NCBI GenBank assembly: GCA_044350415.1
Contig: JBILHQ010000233.1
Location: 1-9,190, forward strand
Reading direction: 5' to 3'
DNA: 9,190 nt
From: M3007 sp044350415
GTDB lineage: Bacteria; Bacteroidota; Bacteroidia; Chitinophagales; Saprospiraceae
The translations under genes and the position numbers were made by a program. Within the stretch, counting starts at the first letter, position 1, and each line of letters begins with the position of its first letter. This document shows positions 1-6,751 of this stretch, one piece after another. The notes below the pieces were generated by a model, which was given only the letters and a program-made list of their open reading frames with translations, was not told the DNA's origin and did no database searches.

Positions 1-298
1 AAGACAGGGTTCCATTGTCGAGCATACCCCATGTAATAAAGGTACTGACATCGGCGTATTGCATGGCACCATCGTGCGGCAAGTTGCCTACCCTGTTGAT
101 TCGATCTTGTTTCTCTGTCGTTAAAGTGACTTGCGATAGTGATTTAGTCGTGAATACCGATTGTGAAAAAGAAGAACTTGCTGGTAACAACAGGAAGATC
201 ATTGGGCAAAGAAGACAGAAAAATCCAGAACTAAGATTTCTAAATTTTGTAACTGTTTTGTAACTGTTTTGTAACTGTTTTAAAGAAATTTGGTTCAT
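1..298 (-). CDS. Exported protein of unknown function, 5' part only
   Basis: An open reading frame of 99 codons starts at ATG 298-296 and leaves the window with no stop. The N-terminus looks like a signal peptide: a long basic start (K7, K14, K18, R20), a hydrophobic core at about residues 26-39 (FFCLLCPMIFLLLP), then a small-residue stretch (ASSSFSQS) with likely cleavage near residue 45. The visible mature part, residues 46-99, has no motif I can name; it is rich in T, S and N like many Bacteroidota surface proteins. A second in-frame ATG at codon 33 (202-200) would leave only a short hydrophobic leader, so I prefer the upstream start, but that one places an 11-bp triple repeat inside codons 6-17. 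A promoter candidate lies about 230 bases upstream. The family is unknown because most of the protein is missing. The reading frame and export signal are seen; surface or periplasmic location is inferred. Confidence 0.72.
   Translation of the reverse strand, partial: MNQISLKQLQNSYKTVTKFRNLSSGFFCLLCPMIFLLLPASSSFSQSVFTTKSLSQVTLTTEKQDRINRVGNLPHDGAMQYADVSTFITWGMLDNGTLS
245..281. repeat. Three tandem copies of an 11-bp unit
   Basis: The unit TTTTGTAACTG occurs at 245-255, 256-266 and 267-277, followed by a partial TTTT at 278-281. All copies are identical. The array lies at codons 6-17 of the minus-strand exported-protein gene. Because 11 is not a multiple of 3, gain or loss of one copy would shift the frame from the ATG at 298. 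The 11-bp period is also close to one helical turn, so the copies could equally be stacked protein-binding sites. Which of these applies, if either, cannot be told from the sequence. Confidence 0.9.
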
Positions 299-530
299 AA
301 AAATAAAAATTTAAAAAAATATGTAAAAAAAATATGTTTACTGATGGAACGGTATGTTGCTAATGTGTCCGATTGTTTTATGTACCCTCATCCAAACTTG
401 TACAACTTAGTTCAGATTATATTTTGATGAAAGATAACGGGCTATTTGCAGTTGCTGGTGTTAAATGTTACCATTGTACAGTATAACCTAACGGTTGTGA
501 CAAGTGAGCGTATAATCGTGTAAATTGAAT

Positions 531-562
531 GCAAAGATAAGTACATACAGGGCTGGGTTAAA
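531..562 (-). promoter_or_regulatory. Bacteroidota-type promoter for the exported-protein gene
   Basis: Read on the minus strand, TTTA (562-559) is separated by 19 bases from TATCTTTGC (539-531). This fits the Bacteroidota consensus TTTG, about 19 bases, TAnnTTTG, with one mismatch in the -33 box. The start of transcription would fall near 525, giving a leader of about 225 bases before the ATG at 298. No other comparably good match was seen nearer the gene. Confidence 0.55.
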
Positions 563-629
563 GGACAACTCAACAGGTTTTGTGCATACCATTATTTGGA
601 AAAACAAGCCCCAATTTCCCAATTAGGCT

Positions 630-638
630 TACCTTTGC
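630..638 (+). promoter_or_regulatory. thrS: Candidate -7 box for thrS
   Basis: TACCTTTGC matches the Bacteroidota -7 consensus TAnnTTTG exactly. No TTTG-like -33 box lies at the expected distance; the nearest, at 595-598, is 31 bases away. Transcription would begin around 643-646, right at the base of the hairpin at 643-683, leaving a leader of about 125 bases ahead of thrS. Confidence 0.45.
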
Positions 639-642
639 ATCC

Positions 643-694
643 AGAGATGATGTGACGGCTACTTTTCCCGTCGCATCATCTCTCCTTTTTTTTT
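643..694 (+). terminator. Terminator-like hairpin in the thrS leader (possible attenuator)
   Basis: Bases 643-658 pair with 668-683 over 16 base pairs with one G-U wobble (653 with 673), around a 9-base loop. Two C residues and nine T residues (686-694) follow. This is the form of a strong intrinsic terminator on the plus strand. No plus-strand gene lies upstream in the window, because the neighbour on the left is transcribed away from it. The element therefore either attenuates thrS transcription, ends a small unannotated plus-strand transcript, or is a 5' stabilising hairpin if transcription starts near 644. The structure is seen; the role is inference. Confidence 0.7.
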
Positions 695-719
695 CACAAA
701 CTGCTCCCGCCGTTCGTAT

Positions 720-733
720 GGCGCATGGGCGCC
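720..733 (+). promoter_or_regulatory. Small GC-rich hairpin in the thrS leader
   Basis: GGCGC (720-724) and GCGCC (729-733) form a perfect 5-bp stem with a 4-base loop, 37 bases before the thrS ATG. It may affect translation, but so short a stem could arise by chance. Confidence 0.3.
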
Positions 734-770
734 CGCCTTTCGTTTGGGTGGGTTAACAAACTCTTTTTTT

Positions 771-2690
771 ATGATTAATGTAACATTTCCCGACGGCAAC
801 GTTCGTCAGTATGCTGTCGGAACCACTGCAATGGATATTGCCAAGTCCATCAGTGAAGGACTTGCCCGCAATGTTTTGGTGGCCAAAGTCAACGGTGAGG
901 TCCGCGACCTCCTCCGGCCCATCAACGAAAACAGTACCATCACTTTCCTGAAATGGGAAGACAAAGAGGGTAAACAAGCCTTCTGGCACTCTTCGGCCCA
1001 CTTGCTGGCAGAAGCGCTCGAAGCACTGTTCCCGGGTATGAAATTCGGTATCGGACCAGCCATTGAAAATGGTTTTTACTATGATGTGGACACCGGAGAC
1101 CGGCCTTTAGTCGCAGCCGATTACCAAAAAATCGAACAAAAATTCCTCGAATTGGCCCGCACCAAAAGTGAATACAAACGCACCGAAGTGCGGAAAGCGG
1201 ATGCCATCAAGTACTTCACCGAAAAGGGCGACGAGTACAAACTCGAACTGATCGAAAGCCTGGAGGACGGACAAATCACGTTTTACCAGCAAGGTAATTT
1301 CACCGACCTGTGTAAAGGTCCGCACATTCCAAGCACCGAACCGATCAAAGCGGTGAAAATCACCAACCTCGCAGGCGCGTACTGGCGCGGCGATGAAAAA
1401 CGCAAACAGCTCACCCGCGTGTACGCGATCACCTTCCCCAAACAGAAGGAACTCGACGATTACCTGCTGATGATCGAGGAGGCGAAAAAACGCGACCACC
1501 GCAAACTCGGACAAGAACTGGAACTGTTTATGTTCTCCGAACGGGTGGGCCAGGGCTTGCCGATGTGGCTGCCCAAAGGCACTGCATTGCGCCAGCGTTT
1601 GGAAGATTTTTTGAAAAAAGAACAACTCAAACGCGGTTATCAGCCGGTGATTACACCGCATATCGGTTCAAAAAAACTATACGTGACTTCGGGTCACTGG
1701 GATAAATACGGCAAAGATTCCTTCCAGCCAATCCTTACGCCCGACGAGGGAGAAGAGTTCATGCTGAAACCCATGAACTGTCCGCACCACTGCGAAATTT
1801 TTGCCCACCGTCCGCGCTCGTACAAGGAGCTGCCGGTGCGCATCGCCGAATTCGGAACCGTTTACCGCTACGAGCAATCGGGCGAGTTGCACGGTCTTAC
1901 CCGCGTGCGGTGTTTCACTCAGGACGACGCCCACCTGTTCTGCACAGAAGACCAGTTGAAAGCCGAATTTCTTGGGGTAATTGAACTGACACAGTTCGTA
2001 TTGGCCAAATTGGGTTTTGAAAAGTTTACCGCCCAAATTTCGCTCCGCGACCCGGAAAACCCAGGAAAATACATCGGTACTGATGAAAACTGGCGGAAAG
2101 CAGAACAAGCGATCATCGATGCGGCAGCGGAAGCCGGACTGAATACGATAACTGAACTCGGTGAAGCGGCATTCTACGGCCCTAAACTCGACTTCATGGT
2201 GAAAGATGCACTGGGCCGTTCATGGCAATTGGGTACCATTCAGGTGGATTACAACCTGCCCATTCGTTTCGACCTGAAATACATCGGTGCCGACAACCAG
2301 GAGCACCGTCCGGTAATGATTCACCGGGCACCATTCGGTTCTATGGAGCGCTTTATCGGGGTCTTGATCGAGCACTGCGCCGGTAAATTTCCGCTCTGGC
2401 TTTCACCAGAGCAATTCGCAATTCTACCGGTTGCCGACAGGTTCTCCGATTATGCAAACCAGGTGCGCCTCCAGTTGGAAGCCGCAGACCTTCGGGGTTT
2501 TGTGGATGACCGGAACGAAACAATCGGTAAAAAGATCCGCGATAACGAGTTAAAAAGGATTCCATTCCTAATTATCGTAGGCGAAAAGGAAGCCGAAGCC
2601 GGCAATATTTCCGTTCGGAAACAAGGCGAGGGCGACCAGGGCGCTATGTCGGTCGAGGAATTTGCTGATTTAATTAAAGCGATGTTATAA
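771..2690 (+). CDS. thrS: Threonyl-tRNA synthetase
   Basis: This enzyme charges tRNA-Thr with threonine using ATP, in the cytoplasm, and clears mischarged Ser-tRNA-Thr. It has 639 residues, the usual full length. The order is: TGS domain (about 1-61); editing domain with H73, H77, C181 and H185, matching E. coli H73/H77/C182/H186; class II catalytic core (about 240-540) with zinc ligands C337, H388 and H518, motif 2 around YRYEQSGELHGLTRVR (365-380) and motif 3 around PFGSMERF (521-528); and an anticodon-binding domain (about 545-639). I chose ATG 771 because it gives the family-typical start MINVTFPDG; an in-frame TTG at 744 only adds nine unrelated residues. No Shine-Dalgarno site is visible; seven T residues precede the ATG. 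It stands alone: a terminator follows at once and nadD converges, rather than the infC-rpmI-rplT order that often follows thrS. Nothing suggests a defect. Confidence 0.99.
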   Translation: MINVTFPDGNVRQYAVGTTAMDIAKSISEGLARNVLVAKVNGEVRDLLRPINENSTITFLKWEDKEGKQAFWHSSAHLLAEALEALFPGMKFGIGPAIENGFYYDVDTGDRPLVAADYQKIEQKFLELARTKSEYKRTEVRKADAIKYFTEKGDEYKLELIESLEDGQITFYQQGNFTDLCKGPHIPSTEPIKAVKITNLAGAYWRGDEKRKQLTRVYAITFPKQKELDDYLLMIEEAKKRDHRKLGQELELFMFSERVGQGLPMWLPKGTALRQRLEDFLKKEQLKRGYQPVITPHIGSKKLYVTSGHWDKYGKDSFQPILTPDEGEEFMLKPMNCPHHCEIFAHRPRSYKELPVRIAEFGTVYRYEQSGELHGLTRVRCFTQDDAHLFCTEDQLKAEFLGVIELTQFVLAKLGFEKFTAQISLRDPENPGKYIGTDENWRKAEQAIIDAAAEAGLNTITELGEAAFYGPKLDFMVKDALGRSWQLGTIQVDYNLPIRFDLKYIGADNQEHRPVMIHRAPFGSMERFIGVLIEHCAGKFPLWLSPEQFAILPVADRFSDYANQVRLQLEAADLRGFVDDRNETIGKKIRDNELKRIPFLIIVGEKEAEAGNISVRKQGEGDQGAMSVEEFADLIKAML

Positions 2691-2714
2691 AGTTGACGAC
2701 CAGTCTGCCACTGA

Positions 2715-2753
2715 TAATCCCCTCCGGAAGCCTTTCCGGCGGGGATTATTTTT
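2715..2753 (+). terminator. Intrinsic terminator of thrS
   Basis: Bases 2715-2722 pair with 2741-2748 and 2724-2729 pair with 2734-2739, with one T/C mismatch (2723/2740) and a 4-base loop GCCT. TTTTT follows at 2749-2753. It lies 24 bases after the thrS stop and 9 bases beyond the nadD stop on the other strand. On the minus strand no T run follows the stem, so it works best for thrS, though it could also protect the end of the nadD message. Confidence 0.88.
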
Positions 2754-2762
2754 GACAAAGAA

Positions 2763-3338
2763 TCAAATCTTATACATACTGCTGCTTTCCAGATATTTCC
2801 ACACCGCATCGGGCACCAGGTATTGCACTGAAAGACCGTTTTTAAGGGCATCTCTGATATAGGTCGCCGAGATATCCAGCATCGGGGCTTCACAGAGGCG
2901 CACCCGGGGATGGGCGGCTAATTCGCCTAAATCGCTGCCCGGTCGCTTATACACATAGATATCGTGGTGCGCGAGAATCTGTTCGTAGTTCTTCCAGAGG
3001 TGAAAACTGCTGAGATTATCGCCGCCCATGATGATCGCAAATTCATGTTGCGGGTATTTTTCTTTCAAATAGATCAGTGTATCAATGGTATAAGAGGGTT
3101 GTGGCAGGTCAAATTCGACATTGGACGCATGAAGACGGGTATTGTCGCCTATGGCCAAATGCACCAAATGTAACCGGTCGTGGTCGCGCGCCAGCGTCTT
3201 TTTGGGTTTAAATGGATTTTGTGGACTCACCACCATCCACACCTTATCCAAATCAGCACGGGTGGCTAAATGGTTGGCGATAATCATGTGCCCCGTGTGG
3301 ACCGGGTTAAAAGAACCAAAAAACAAACCGATTTTCAT
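2763..3338 (-). CDS. nadD: Nicotinate-nucleotide adenylyltransferase
   Basis: NadD joins ATP and nicotinate mononucleotide to give deamido-NAD, the adenylation step shared by de novo and salvage NAD synthesis in the cytoplasm. The 191 residues match the usual length. The N-terminus carries the nucleotidyltransferase signature GSFNPVHTGH (8-17), with H14 and H17 as the HxGH pair. PSYTIDTL (81-88), the GGDN...W region (105-115) and the C-terminal ISATYIR motif (156-162, the family's ISxTxIR) are all present. The ATG at 3338 puts the signature at the normal distance from the N-terminus. It converges with thrS, sharing a 72-base gap with the terminator, and is divergent from the nuclease-helicase gene. 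It is not linked to other NAD genes here. Identification is firm; PPAT (coaD) shares the fold but is shorter and has different C-terminal motifs. Confidence 0.96.
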   Translation of the reverse strand: MKIGLFFGSFNPVHTGHMIIANHLATRADLDKVWMVVSPQNPFKPKKTLARDHDRLHLVHLAIGDNTRLHASNVEFDLPQPSYTIDTLIYLKEKYPQHEFAIIMGGDNLSSFHLWKNYEQILAHHDIYVYKRPGSDLGELAAHPRVRLCEAPMLDISATYIRDALKNGLSVQYLVPDAVWKYLESSSMYKI

Positions 3339-3363
3339 GGGGTAAAGTTAAGCAACATATAGA

Positions 3364-3400
3364 TAAGTACCAGTACGGATTATATTCGGTCGGGTACTTA
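3364..3400. promoter_or_regulatory. Inverted repeat between divergent nadD and nuclease-helicase genes
   Basis: TAAGTACC (3364-3371) and GGTACTTA (3393-3400) are perfect 8-base inverted copies separated by 21 bases. They lie in the middle of the 100-bp gap between the two divergent genes, a position suited to an operator or a shared regulatory site. An extra GTAC lies at 3373-3376. The symmetry is seen; a regulatory role is inference. Confidence 0.45.
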
Positions 3401-3425
3401 CAAGGAGAACCGCCGTTTTTTTTAC

Positions 3426-3434
3426 GATCTTTGC
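3426..3434 (+). promoter_or_regulatory. Candidate -7 box giving a near-leaderless nuclease-helicase message
   Basis: GATCTTTGC differs from the Bacteroidota -7 consensus TAnnTTTG at one base. No -33 box is evident at 19-21 bases upstream. If used, transcription would start at about 3440, on the ATG at 3439. A purine-rich AAGGAG lies at 3402-3407, but it is 31 bases before the ATG with no in-frame start at the proper distance, so it is not a working ribosome site for this gene. Confidence 0.3.
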
Positions 3435-3438
3435 GGCC

Positions 3439-6400
3439 ATGTCTCCCGCACCAACACTTTACCAGGAAATACTCAAAATCGCCGCCGCGCATGATCCGGA
3501 TTACCGGGATCAGGTGTTGTCTTTAGCCGCTCTGATGGAGCGGTTGCTGGTCGAGGCCACCCGGCAGGAACAGATTGCATTTAGTACCCTGTTTGCCCGC
3601 ATGTGTTATGTGGGCCACAAGTACCAATTCCGCACCGATACCCTGCAGTTAGTCCACACCTTCCGCCGTATCTCCGCACGTATCCGAAAAGGCCGGGAAG
3701 CACGGGAAAAAGACGTAAAACTCGGTATAAAAGCACTCGCTGAAACGGTACTCGTATTGTATCAAACGGCAATGCTGCCCGATTTGCTGGCCTATTTCCC
3801 CGGTGATGACGAGTGGACTTTTCAGCCGCCCGATATCTGGGATTTTAAGGCCGTAGCGCAAGTTATTGCGCTGCGCGACGAACCTCAGCAGCACCGATTG
3901 GTAGTCATTGACGAAGAATCGCCCACCGAAGAAAAATACGTACTGTACGACCTTTCCGACCGGAACGAAAACTTCAAGCCATCCATTCAACTCTTACAGC
4001 GGGTGTTTGGCTTTCCCGTGACGCTTAATCTTTTGGAGGTAGATATCGATCGCAATGGCCATTACCGCCCCAAGGCATTCGTGATTGAACCTGATTACCT
4101 GATTGATATTTCTGCTATTGCCGACTGCTTTAAAGAGACCGGGCCGGAGCCCCTCAGCTATTTGGTCAAGAAATTTTTACCCAATGAGACCAACCCGGCC
4201 AAACACGTCGGGAACGTAGCCAATTTTTTCTTAGACCGGCTGCTCAATGAACCCGATGCGCGCTTCCCCGACCTCTTCCGCGAGACATTCCGGCAATGGC
4301 CATTGATATATGCACCTATGTCGGACCCGGAAGTGCGGGAGGTATCGCAACGGAGCCAAAAGCACTTCGTTACCCTGCAGGCGATGGCCAATGGAGGCCT
4401 GCTCAAAGAAAATATTGATCCCGCCCAATGCGTACTCGAACCGGCATTTTTCAGCCGGCAATATGGAATTCAGGGGCGCCTCGACCTCTTTTACCATACC
4501 GATGAACGCTCGGCAATTGTCGAATTAAAAAGTGGTGCTGTTTTCCGGCCTAACAAATATGGTATTACGCGCTCGCACTTTGCCCAAACCCTGCTGTATG
4601 ACTTATTGGTACGCTCGGTTTTTGGCAGACAAACAGACCCGGCGAAGTATATTTTGTATTCGGGTCAACCCGAAAAGCCCCTGTGTTTCGCGCCCACCAT
4701 CGAATCGGAGCAATGGGAAGCCATCCAGGTTCGCAACCAATTAGTGGCCATCGAGCGCTTGCTCACCGATATCCGCCCTGGGCAGGAAAACGTACAACTC
4801 TTATCCCGGCTTTCTTCAGCGGCATTTAAAGGCAAAGGTTTCCTCGAACGCGATATGATTAAGTTTGAAGAAAAATACCACGCGCTCGCTCCGGTAGATA
4901 AAAAGTATTTTCATGCTTTTGTCGGCTTCATCGCCCGGGAACAGTGGCTGGCCAAATCTGGCGAACACGGCAACGAACAAACTAGCGGCCACGCCGCCCT
5001 CTGGCGCAATGATATTGCCGAAAAAAGAGCAGCATTCAATATTCTCAGTCACTTGAAAATTGCTGAAAATTGCGCCGACAAACCCGATCCATATATTGTA
5101 TTCGAGCGGACGATGGATACGGAAATACTGTCCAATTTTCGCACCGGTGACATTGCCGCACTTTACCCGGCCGAAGCAGAAGACGACAGCCTGCTTCACC
5201 ACCAGGTTATCAAATGCACCATTACCGAAATAAACGACCGCCAGGTGCGGTTGCAGTTGCGGTTCAGGCAGTTCAATCTCCAGCCATTCGCCACCGATGC
5301 CCTTTGGAACCTGGAACCCGATATGCTCGAAATGAGTTTCGCTTCGATGTACCGGAGCTTGTTCGATAATCCAAAACCAGCACCTAAAATTCCAACACTC
5401 CGACGCATACCAGTTACACTACCCAATGTGCCGGGGATGACGGACGAACAGCAGGAGTTGCTTGGGAAGATGTTCAATGCAACGGGTTATTTCCTGCTGT
5501 GGGGACCGCCAGGCACTGGAAAAACCAGCGTTATGCTCCGCGAATTTGCCCGCGCTGTCCTCGAACAATCATCCGACAATTTGCTGTTGCTCGCGTACAC
5601 CAACCGTGCTGTGGACGAAATATGTGAAGCACTCGACAGTATTGGAGGAGATATTCGGTCCAAATACCTGCGTATCGGCTCGCAACATGCCACTGCTACC
5701 CATTTCTCCGAACAATTATTATCGCGCAAAACAAGTAACGCAGGCACCCGCGCTGCATTGATCGAAGTGTTAGATGGTCACCGGATTTTTGTCAGTACCG
5801 TTTCCTCTTTCTCCCAAAATGAGAACCTGTTAAAAATAAAGCAATTCCAACGCTTGGTCATTGATGAAGCCAGCCAGATACTGGAACCGCAATTGGTGGG
5901 GCTGTTGCACAAATTCGGGCAATTCATCCTTGTGGGCGACCATCGCCAGCTGCCGGCAGTCACCGCCCAGCGCCCCGAATGGACCCGGGTCGACGATCCG
6001 GATCTCAACGCGTTAGGGCTTTCTGACCTGCGCGAATCTTATTTCGAACGGCTGTACCGCCGCTGCGAAAGCGACCATTTGGAAGACCATTTCGGGCGAC
6101 TGAGCGCACAGGGCCGCATGTGTAGCGAAATTATGGACTTTCCCAACACCCATTTCTACGGTGGATTCCTCAAAGCAATGTATCCGGAAGGCGACGATCG
6201 CGGTATTTCGGCCGTCCAATTTATTCCAACACCGCCGCCGCCGGGTATGCCACTGAATAAAAAAACAAATCGCGCTGAAGCCGACCAAGCGGCGCAGCAG
6301 GTTTTGTTTTTCAAAAAATTATGGGAAAAAGAGGGCCGGGAATGGCATCCGCTCAAAACCCTGGGTATCATCACCCCCTGGAGGGCCCAGATAGCCCAAC

Positions 6401-6678
6401 TCCGCGAAAGTCTCGCTGCGGTAGGTATACCGGCAGACCAGGTCACCATCGACACTGTAGAACGCTACCAGGGTGGCGCAAGAGATATCATCATTATTTC
6501 CTGCTGTGTCAATTCGCCTTACCAACTCGAATCGCTCGTGAACCTCTCCGGAGAAGGCGTCGACCGGAAATTAAATGTGGCGCTCACCCGTGCCCGCAAG
6601 TACCTGGTAATGTTGGGCGATGAAAATCTCTTAAGACTGGATGACCGGTACCGGGCGTTTATTGAACGCTATATTTAG
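3439..6678 (+). CDS. Dna2-like nuclease-helicase (PD-(D/E)XK nuclease fused to SF1B helicase)
   Basis: This 1079-residue protein resembles eukaryotic and archaeal Dna2, which cuts and unwinds 5' flaps and DNA ends. Residues 1-300 show no motif I recognise. A Cas4/Dna2-type nuclease follows: D349 in GRLDLFY, ExK at 362-364 in VELKSG, and QxxxY at 383-387 in AQTLLY. A beta-barrel-like segment (about 553-615) precedes the helicase. Helicase motifs, all intact, are Walker A GPPGTGKT (689-696), Ia around LLAYTNRAVDE (717-727), II DEAS (809-812), III GDHRQLP (833-839), QGRM (891-894), V around VERYQGGARD (1007-1016) and VI around LNVALTRAR (1045-1053), the layout of Upf1-like SF1B helicases. Cysteines that hold the Dna2/Cas4 iron-sulfur cluster are not evident: C331 precedes the nuclease core, but only C416 and C545 follow, with no CxxC group. 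A PPPP run sits at 932-935. It is a single gene, facing away from nadD. A repair or replication role is inferred; a defence role has no support from its neighbours. Confidence 0.9.
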   Translation: MSPAPTLYQEILKIAAAHDPDYRDQVLSLAALMERLLVEATRQEQIAFSTLFARMCYVGHKYQFRTDTLQLVHTFRRISARIRKGREAREKDVKLGIKALAETVLVLYQTAMLPDLLAYFPGDDEWTFQPPDIWDFKAVAQVIALRDEPQQHRLVVIDEESPTEEKYVLYDLSDRNENFKPSIQLLQRVFGFPVTLNLLEVDIDRNGHYRPKAFVIEPDYLIDISAIADCFKETGPEPLSYLVKKFLPNETNPAKHVGNVANFFLDRLLNEPDARFPDLFRETFRQWPLIYAPMSDPEVREVSQRSQKHFVTLQAMANGGLLKENIDPAQCVLEPAFFSRQYGIQGRLDLFYHTDERSAIVELKSGAVFRPNKYGITRSHFAQTLLYDLLVRSVFGRQTDPAKYILYSGQPEKPLCFAPTIESEQWEAIQVRNQLVAIERLLTDIRPGQENVQLLSRLSSAAFKGKGFLERDMIKFEEKYHALAPVDKKYFHAFVGFIAREQWLAKSGEHGNEQTSGHAALWRNDIAEKRAAFNILSHLKIAENCADKPDPYIVFERTMDTEILSNFRTGDIAALYPAEAEDDSLLHHQVIKCTITEINDRQVRLQLRFRQFNLQPFATDALWNLEPDMLEMSFASMYRSLFDNPKPAPKIPTLRRIPVTLPNVPGMTDEQQELLGKMFNATGYFLLWGPPGTGKTSVMLREFARAVLEQSSDNLLLLAYTNRAVDEICEALDSIGGDIRSKYLRIGSQHATATHFSEQLLSRKTSNAGTRAALIEVLDGHRIFVSTVSSFSQNENLLKIKQFQRLVIDEASQILEPQLVGLLHKFGQFILVGDHRQLPAVTAQRPEWTRVDDPDLNALGLSDLRESYFERLYRRCESDHLEDHFGRLSAQGRMCSEIMDFPNTHFYGGFLKAMYPEGDDRGISAVQFIPTPPPPGMPLNKKTNRAEADQAAQQVLFFKKLWEKEGREWHPLKTLGIITPWRAQIAQLRESLAAVGIPADQVTIDTVERYQGGARDIIIISCCVNSPYQLESLVNLSGEGVDRKLNVALTRARKYLVMLGDENLLRLDDRYRAFIERYI

Positions 6679-6684
6679 TGAATG

Positions 6685-6748
6685 TTTAGTGGTGAGTGGT
6701 GCAGCGTTTCGGTTTCAAGGGAATAACCACTCACCGCTCACCACTAAA
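6685..6748. terminator. Long inverted repeat between convergent genes
   Basis: The 17-base arm at 6685-6701 (TTTAGTGGTGAGTGGTG) pairs with 6732-6748 with one G-U wobble (6697/6736) around a 30-base loop. The arms contain an internal direct repeat of TGGTGAG/TGGTG. The element starts 6 bases after the nuclease-helicase stop and ends 3 bases before the hydrolase stop, so it serves both 3' ends. It lacks a T run on either exit side (on the plus strand an A run follows), so it is not a textbook intrinsic terminator. It may stabilise 3' ends or be a member of a dispersed intergenic repeat family. Confidence 0.6.
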
Positions 6749-6751
6749 AAA

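Larger units (their letters stand above)
299..770. other. Divergent intergenic region between exported-protein gene and thrS
   Basis: These 472 bases contain no convincing gene on either strand; the only plus-strand ATG frames are very short. The left part (about 299-430) is strongly AT-rich with A runs. The right part holds a minus-strand promoter candidate (531-562), a plus-strand -7 box (630-638), a terminator-like hairpin with a T run (643-694) and a small GC-rich hairpin (720-733). It is unusually long and structured for the upstream region of a housekeeping synthetase. Confidence 0.7.

Noticed and set aside
15..263. Plus-strand frame of 82 codons at the left edge
   Set aside because: It is the opposite-strand shadow of the minus-strand exported-protein gene, which has a proper signal peptide and promoter.
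427..486. Plus-strand micro-frame (19 codons) after a TATATTTTG sequence
   Set aside because: The ATG directly abuts the -7-like sequence, so it would lie upstream of any transcript start; nothing else supports it.
744..770. TTG start giving a thrS product nine residues longer
   Set aside because: The extra residues do not fit the family; ATG 771 gives the usual N-terminus and puts the editing histidines at 73 and 77.
3402..3407. AAGGAG as a Shine-Dalgarno site
   Set aside because: It is 31 bases from the ATG at 3439 and no in-frame start lies at a working distance; this phylum rarely uses such sites.
6231..6244. CCG microsatellite-like run inside the helicase gene
   Set aside because: It simply encodes the PPPP linker at residues 932-935; the run is short and in frame.
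3439..6678. The nuclease-helicase as part of a phage-defence island or CRISPR-Cas locus
   Set aside because: Its neighbours are nadD, thrS and a hydrolase; no cas genes, repeats, methylase, integrase or other defence partners are present.
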